Source of the DNA: Deltaproteobacteria bacterium
GTDB taxonomy: Bacteria > Desulfobacterota > Deferrimicrobia > Deferrimicrobiales > Deferrimicrobiaceae
Reading direction: 5' to 3'
Assembly (NCBI GenBank): GCA_025357175.1
Contig: JANXPS010000238.1
Coordinates: 1 to 10,651, forward strand
DNA: 10,651 bases
Shown: positions 7,876 to 10,651 of the stretch, one piece after another
Numbering within the stretch: the stretch's first letter is position 1
Layout: each line of letters opens with the position of its first letter
Program-made: the position numbers and the translations under genes
The notes under the pieces: generated by a model
What the model saw: only the letters and a program-made list of their open reading frames with translations
The model's database searches: none
Told to the model about the DNA's origin: nothing

Positions 7876-8642
7876 CACGCCGCCCCGAGCACGAAGAACG
7901 CGTACCAGCTGTCGGCAACGGGCGGTTCTTCGGAAAGCCATCGGTATGCGGAAATCACGCGCATGCCGGAGCTTCCGGCCATCTCCTCGATCTCGGGGGC
8001 GAACAGGTAGCGCATCCCGTGGTCCTCCGTCAGCGTGGCGAGAGCGCCGGTGCCCTTGTCGCGAAGTTCGATGTCGAAATGGACGTTCACCAGGTTCCGG
8101 TCCGGCAGGAGCGTCGAGGTAGTCCGGCGCGTCGCGACGAGCGTTCCACTTTCGGCGGTTCGGACGGGATTCTTCGGCGGGTCGCCCAGGACGCCCGGTC
8201 CGTACCAGCAATCGAACAGGAAAAGCCCCCCGGCATCCAGATGGGCGCGGGCGGTCCGGAAGGTGGCCATCAGATCCTCGGTTGTCGTTTGATAACTCAT
8301 CACGTGGAACAGCGACACGACGGCGTCGTAGCGCATTCCGTCGCGATAGTCCCGGATGTCGCCGACCGAGAAGCGTGCGATTTCCGCGGGGACTTTCAGG
8401 GCGTCGAACCGCTTTTCCGCTTCGGAGATCATCGCCGGCGACCGGTCGACGCCTGCGACGGCGTAACCCTGCTCGACGAAGGCCTGCACATATTTCCCGG
8501 TGCCGCACCCGAGTTCGAGCATCCGCCGGCCGGCCGGCGAGTTCCGCCGGATGATCCGGCTCACGTATTCGGCTTCCGCCCGGTAATCCTTGTCGCGATA
8601 GAAAAGGTCGTAGTGCTTCGCGTATTCGTCGAAGACGCTCAC
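7875..8642 (-). CDS. Class I SAM-dependent methyltransferase (GTG start)
   Basis: A complete 255-residue Rossmann-fold methyltransferase. Motif I is LELGCGTGK (42-50), the SAM-ribose acidic residue is Asp66 in GVDRS, and motif II/III are seen as VGDIRDY (93-99) and YDAVVSLFHVMSYQ (105-118), followed by LDAGGLFLFDCW (135-146), the usual post-motif III strand. The N-terminal FDEYAKHYDLFYRDKDY is typical of small sugar or natural-product methyltransferases of this group. A start at GTG (8642) fits: GAGG sits seven bases upstream, the GTG overlaps the TGA of the aminotransferase as GTGA, and no Met nearby gives a better N-terminus. Being directly behind a sugar aminotransferase, it may methylate the new amino group or a hydroxyl of the same sugar nucleotide, but substrate and position (N or O) cannot be read from sequence. 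Expected to be cytoplasmic; no signal peptide or membrane segment is visible. Confidence 0.92.
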   Translation of the reverse strand: MSVFDEYAKHYDLFYRDKDYRAEAEYVSRIIRRNSPAGRRMLELGCGTGKYVQAFVEQGYAVAGVDRSPAMISEAEKRFDALKVPAEIARFSVGDIRDYRDGMRYDAVVSLFHVMSYQTTTEDLMATFRTARAHLDAGGLFLFDCWYGPGVLGDPPKNPVRTAESGTLVATRRTTSTLLPDRNLVNVHFDIELRDKGTGALATLTEDHGMRYLFAPEIEEMAGSSGMRVISAYRWLSEEPPVADSWYAFFVLGAA

Positions 8643-9745
8643 CCGAGCACCTCGCGCACCGATGAAATGACCGTCCGCTGCTGTTCCGCCGTCAGCGAAA
8701 GGCCGTTGGGGATGTAGAAGCCGCCGCGCGCCAGTCGCTCGGCCACCGGATACGACTCGTTCCGGAACAGCCCCATCCGCTGGAAAACCGGCTGTTCGTG
8801 CATCCCGAGAAAGAATGGCCGCGTCTCGACGCCGAGATCCCGCAGCCGCGACATGATCTCGACCGTGCCGGTCGTGCGGTCGTCGCCCAGCACGAGTCCG
8901 TAGACCCAGTAGACGCTTTTCGCCCAGGGCATCTCGATCGGAAGCATGATCGACGGCAATCCCGCAAAGGCCGCGTCGTAGGCGTGGGCGATCTCGCGCT
9001 TCCGGGCGACCGTCTCACCGATACGCTCGACCTGCCCGACCCCCATCGCGGCCTGGACATTGGTCATCCGGTAGTTGTACCCGAGCGACTCGTGGAGAAA
9101 GCGGCGGCCCGGCTGGAAGCAGAGGTTGCGCAGCGATCGCGCCCGCTCGGCGTGTTCCCGGCTTTTCACGAGCACCATGCCGCCTTCGCCGGTCGTGACC
9201 AGCTTGTTGGCGTAGAAGCTGAAAGTGCCGATATGGCCGATGCCGCCGCAGCGACGCCCCTTGTATTCGGCCCCGTGAACCTCGGCCGCATCCTCGATAA
9301 CGGTGAGCCCGTGCTTTTCCGCCAGCGCCATGATCGGGTCCATGTCGGCGGGGTGGCCGTAGATATGCACCACCAGGATGGCCCGCGTCCGGGGGGTGAT
9401 GCGACGCTCGACCTGGGCAACGTCCATCTGCCGGCTGTCGGGGTCGCTGTCCACCAGCACCGGCACGCCACCGGCCCTGACGACCGACTGCGCGGGCGAG
9501 ATGATGGTGAAGGCCGGCAGGATGACCTCGTCCCCCGCCTCGAGGCCGAGGAGATCGACGGCGATGTCGAGCGCGGTCGAGCCGTTGGAGACGGCGATGC
9601 CGTGGGGCATGCCGCAATAGGCGGCCCATCGCTCCTCGAACAGGTCGAGATATTTCCCGGCGGACGAGATCCAGCCGGAAGAGAGGGCGTCGTTTACGAG
9701 TTCGATGTCGCGCGCCGTGATCAGCGGTTCGCACACGGGAATCAT
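8639..9745 (-). CDS. DegT/DnrJ/EryC1/StrS sugar aminotransferase, perosamine-synthase-like
   Basis: A complete 368-residue PLP-dependent aminotransferase of the DegT/DnrJ/EryC1/StrS family, close to the usual 360-390 residue length. Visible hallmarks are WISSAGK (25-31) near the N-terminus, SNGSTALD (53-60) for phosphate binding, GDEVILPAFT (71-80), EDAAEVHGAEYKG (151-163) with the PLP-ring Asp152, and FYANKLVTTGEGG (178-189) with the Schiff-base lysine at Lys181, then NYRMTNVQAA (224-233). The family aminates 4-keto (or 3-keto) deoxysugar nucleotides using glutamate. The combination EDAAE..GA.YKG, NK.[VI]TTGEGGM and NYRMTN resembles GDP-perosamine synthase (Per/RfbE), which converts GDP-4-keto-6-deoxymannose to GDP-perosamine. 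That substrate is an inference, and no GDP-mannose dehydratase is in view. The ATG at 9745 is chosen because a good AAAGGA lies eight to nine bases upstream and it fits the family N-terminus. The upstream stop overlaps it by one base and the stop overlaps the next GTG by four. Confidence 0.93.
   Translation of the reverse strand: MIPVCEPLITARDIELVNDALSSGWISSAGKYLDLFEERWAAYCGMPHGIAVSNGSTALDIAVDLLGLEAGDEVILPAFTIISPAQSVVRAGGVPVLVDSDPDSRQMDVAQVERRITPRTRAILVVHIYGHPADMDPIMALAEKHGLTVIEDAAEVHGAEYKGRRCGGIGHIGTFSFYANKLVTTGEGGMVLVKSREHAERARSLRNLCFQPGRRFLHESLGYNYRMTNVQAAMGVGQVERIGETVARKREIAHAYDAAFAGLPSIMLPIEMPWAKSVYWVYGLVLGDDRTTGTVEIMSRLRDLGVETRPFFLGMHEQPVFQRMGLFRNESYPVAERLARGGFYIPNGLSLTAEQQRTVISSVREVLG
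8650..8653 (-). promoter_or_regulatory. Shine-Dalgarno supporting the GTG start of the methyltransferase
   Basis: GAGG on the minus strand, seven bases before GTG at 8642. It lies within the last codons of the aminotransferase and supports translation by coupling through the GTGA overlap. Confidence 0.6.
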
Positions 9746-10651
9746 CAGAATTGTTCCTTTTCGACCAGCCCGGTGTAGGGCCCCTGCTTGATCTCGAGGA
9801 AGATCGTGTTCTCGAGGCAGTTGAAGCGGTGCCCGCCCGAGACGAGCTGGATCATGTCCCCTTCCTCGAGCACCCACGTCCCCAGAATGCTCTTGTCCAT
9901 CGCGTAGAGTTCGACTTCGGTCCTCCCCTTCCGGATCAGCAGCGTTTCGGGCGTACCGACCAGGTGCCGCTGGAGCGGGAGATGAGAGTGCCGGGCGACG
10001 ACTCCGCCCGACGGATAGACGACGAATCCGAGCTGCTGGTAATAGCTGTCGGGGGAGAGGAATACCGTTTCCTCCGGCATGAAATCCTTCCGGACGATGG
10101 TGGCGATATGCTGGCCGTTCCAGGTGATGTGCTCCACGGGGTTTCCACGCCCGCGGGAAAGGTGATCGAGGATGCTCATCGCCTCCCCGGCGAGGCTCCT
10201 CACGCTGAAGTGGCGATCGACAACCGCCTTGCAGTTTCGCGCGAGCCGTTCCCCGAGAACCTTGTCGCCGATCAGCTTCACCACGGCATCTGCGAACTCG
10301 GCCGGTTCGTCCGCGAGGAGCAGCTCTTCCCCGTGCCGGGTCGGCAACCCTTCGGCGCCGAGCGTCGTCGACACGATCGGAATGCCGCACGCCGCGGCCT
10401 CGAGGATCTTGAAGCGGGTACCGGACTCGAACATCAACGGAACCAGGGCGACGTCGGCGTGACAGAGGTAAGGCAGCACCGACGGAACCTTCCCTGTGAC
10501 GACCACGTTCGGGTGACTGACGTCCGGGAGCACCCGGTCGGCGCCGTTGCCGATCACGTACAGCGTGACGTCCGGTATCCGCCGGAGCACGGCCGGTAGT
10601 ACCTCTCCGATGACCCAGCGCGCGGCGCGCGCCATCGGGCTTGCCTCGGAA
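9745..10651 (-). CDS. GT4 glycosyltransferase fused to a C-terminal cupin-like domain (5' end outside window)
   Basis: The reading frame is open to the right edge of the window, so only the last 301 or so residues are seen; the first Met in view (10635) is internal to the domain, not a true start. Numbering from that Met, residues 1-155 are the C-terminal Rossmann half of a GT-B glycosyltransferase. They contain a nucleotide-sugar binding segment ESGTRFKILEAAACG (70-84) followed by IPIVST and GAEGL, the usual pattern of GT4 enzymes. After a short linker, residues about 185-296 form a cupin-like beta domain, with HSH at 216-218, SGGH ending at 269 and a terminal EIKQGPYTG segment. Similar cupin-like domains occur as separate small proteins in surface-polysaccharide loci (from memory of the family), so the fusion is unusual. 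Likely role: cytoplasmic sugar transfer, with an unknown binding or epimerase-like function for the cupin. Its TGA stop shares one base with the next ATG (TGATG). GT4 assignment is firm; the cupin function is unknown. Confidence 0.88.
   Translation of the reverse strand, partial: SEASPMARAARWVIGEVLPAVLRRIPDVTLYVIGNGADRVLPDVSHPNVVVTGKVPSVLPYLCHADVALVPLMFESGTRFKILEAAACGIPIVSTTLGAEGLPTRHGEELLLADEPAEFADAVVKLIGDKVLGERLARNCKAVVDRHFSVRSLAGEAMSILDHLSRGRGNPVEHITWNGQHIATIVRKDFMPEETVFLSPDSYYQQLGFVVYPSGGVVARHSHLPLQRHLVGTPETLLIRKGRTEVELYAMDKSILGTWVLEEGDMIQLVSGGHRFNCLENTIFLEIKQGPYTGLVEKEQF
9755..9760 (-). promoter_or_regulatory. Shine-Dalgarno of the aminotransferase gene
   Basis: On the minus strand AAAGGA lies nine bases upstream of the ATG at 9745 and inside the end of the preceding glycosyltransferase-cupin gene. 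It decides the start at 9745 over farther upstream codons that stay open in frame but overlap the preceding gene and read as arginine-rich nonsense. Confidence 0.7.

Noticed and set aside
7876..8508. Upstream extension of the four-module gene to an earlier start at 8508
   Set aside because: The extra residues are arginine-rich and overlap the complete methyltransferase gene; ATG 7875 gives a natural GT N-terminus and a TGATG junction.
9746..10390. Upstream extension of the aminotransferase to a start at 10390
   Set aside because: The added stretch overlaps the GT4-cupin gene in another phase and has no family similarity; ATG 9745 with AAAGGA upstream matches the DegT family start.

Overview
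The window is a dense stretch of a polysaccharide or protein-glycan biosynthesis locus. All five genes are on the minus strand, so they are transcribed from the right edge (10651) towards the left edge (1). The DNA is GC-rich and codon third positions are mostly G or C. The genes look bacterial and chromosomal. The style (very large fused glycosyltransferases with TPRs, perosamine-type aminotransferase, small coupled methyltransferases) is familiar from GC-rich Gram-negative bacteria such as deltaproteobacterial lineages, but nothing here fixes the taxon. I see no rRNA, tRNA, CRISPR array, insertion sequence, terminator or promoter. No gap between genes exceeds a few bases.

Layout in transcription order: (1) 10651-9745, the 3' part of a gene encoding a GT4-type (GT-B) glycosyltransferase C-terminal half fused to a cupin-like domain. 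(2) 9745-8639, a DegT/DnrJ/EryC1/StrS PLP-dependent sugar aminotransferase resembling GDP-perosamine synthase. (3) 8642-7875, a stand-alone class I SAM methyltransferase starting at GTG. (4) 7875-4495, a 1126-residue protein with four modules: GT-B-like, methyltransferase, GT2, methyltransferase. (5) 4492-1, an enormous open frame (at least 1497 codons, TTG start, no stop before the window ends). It encodes GT2, a helical linker, GT4, GT2, a second GT2-like module and a C-terminal TPR array.

Every junction is overlapping or near-abutting (TGATG, GTGA, TGATG, and TGA followed by a TTG two bases later, or a TTGA overlap if the alternative start is used). This points to one translationally coupled operon. 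Together the visible part carries about seven glycosyltransferase modules and three methyltransferase modules, plus one enzyme that makes an amino-deoxy sugar nucleotide. The simplest reading is a pathway that builds a heteropolymeric, methyl- and amino-sugar-containing glycan, such as an O-antigen, capsule, S-layer or flagellin glycan. The target is inference: no flippase, polymerase, ligase or acceptor protein lies in the window.

The most notable content is the degree of fusion. Two proteins carry most of the glycosyl- and methyl-transfer capacity, and the largest gene is easily missed because it begins with TTG and leaves the window without a stop. The domain calls rest on motifs read by eye, without database searches.
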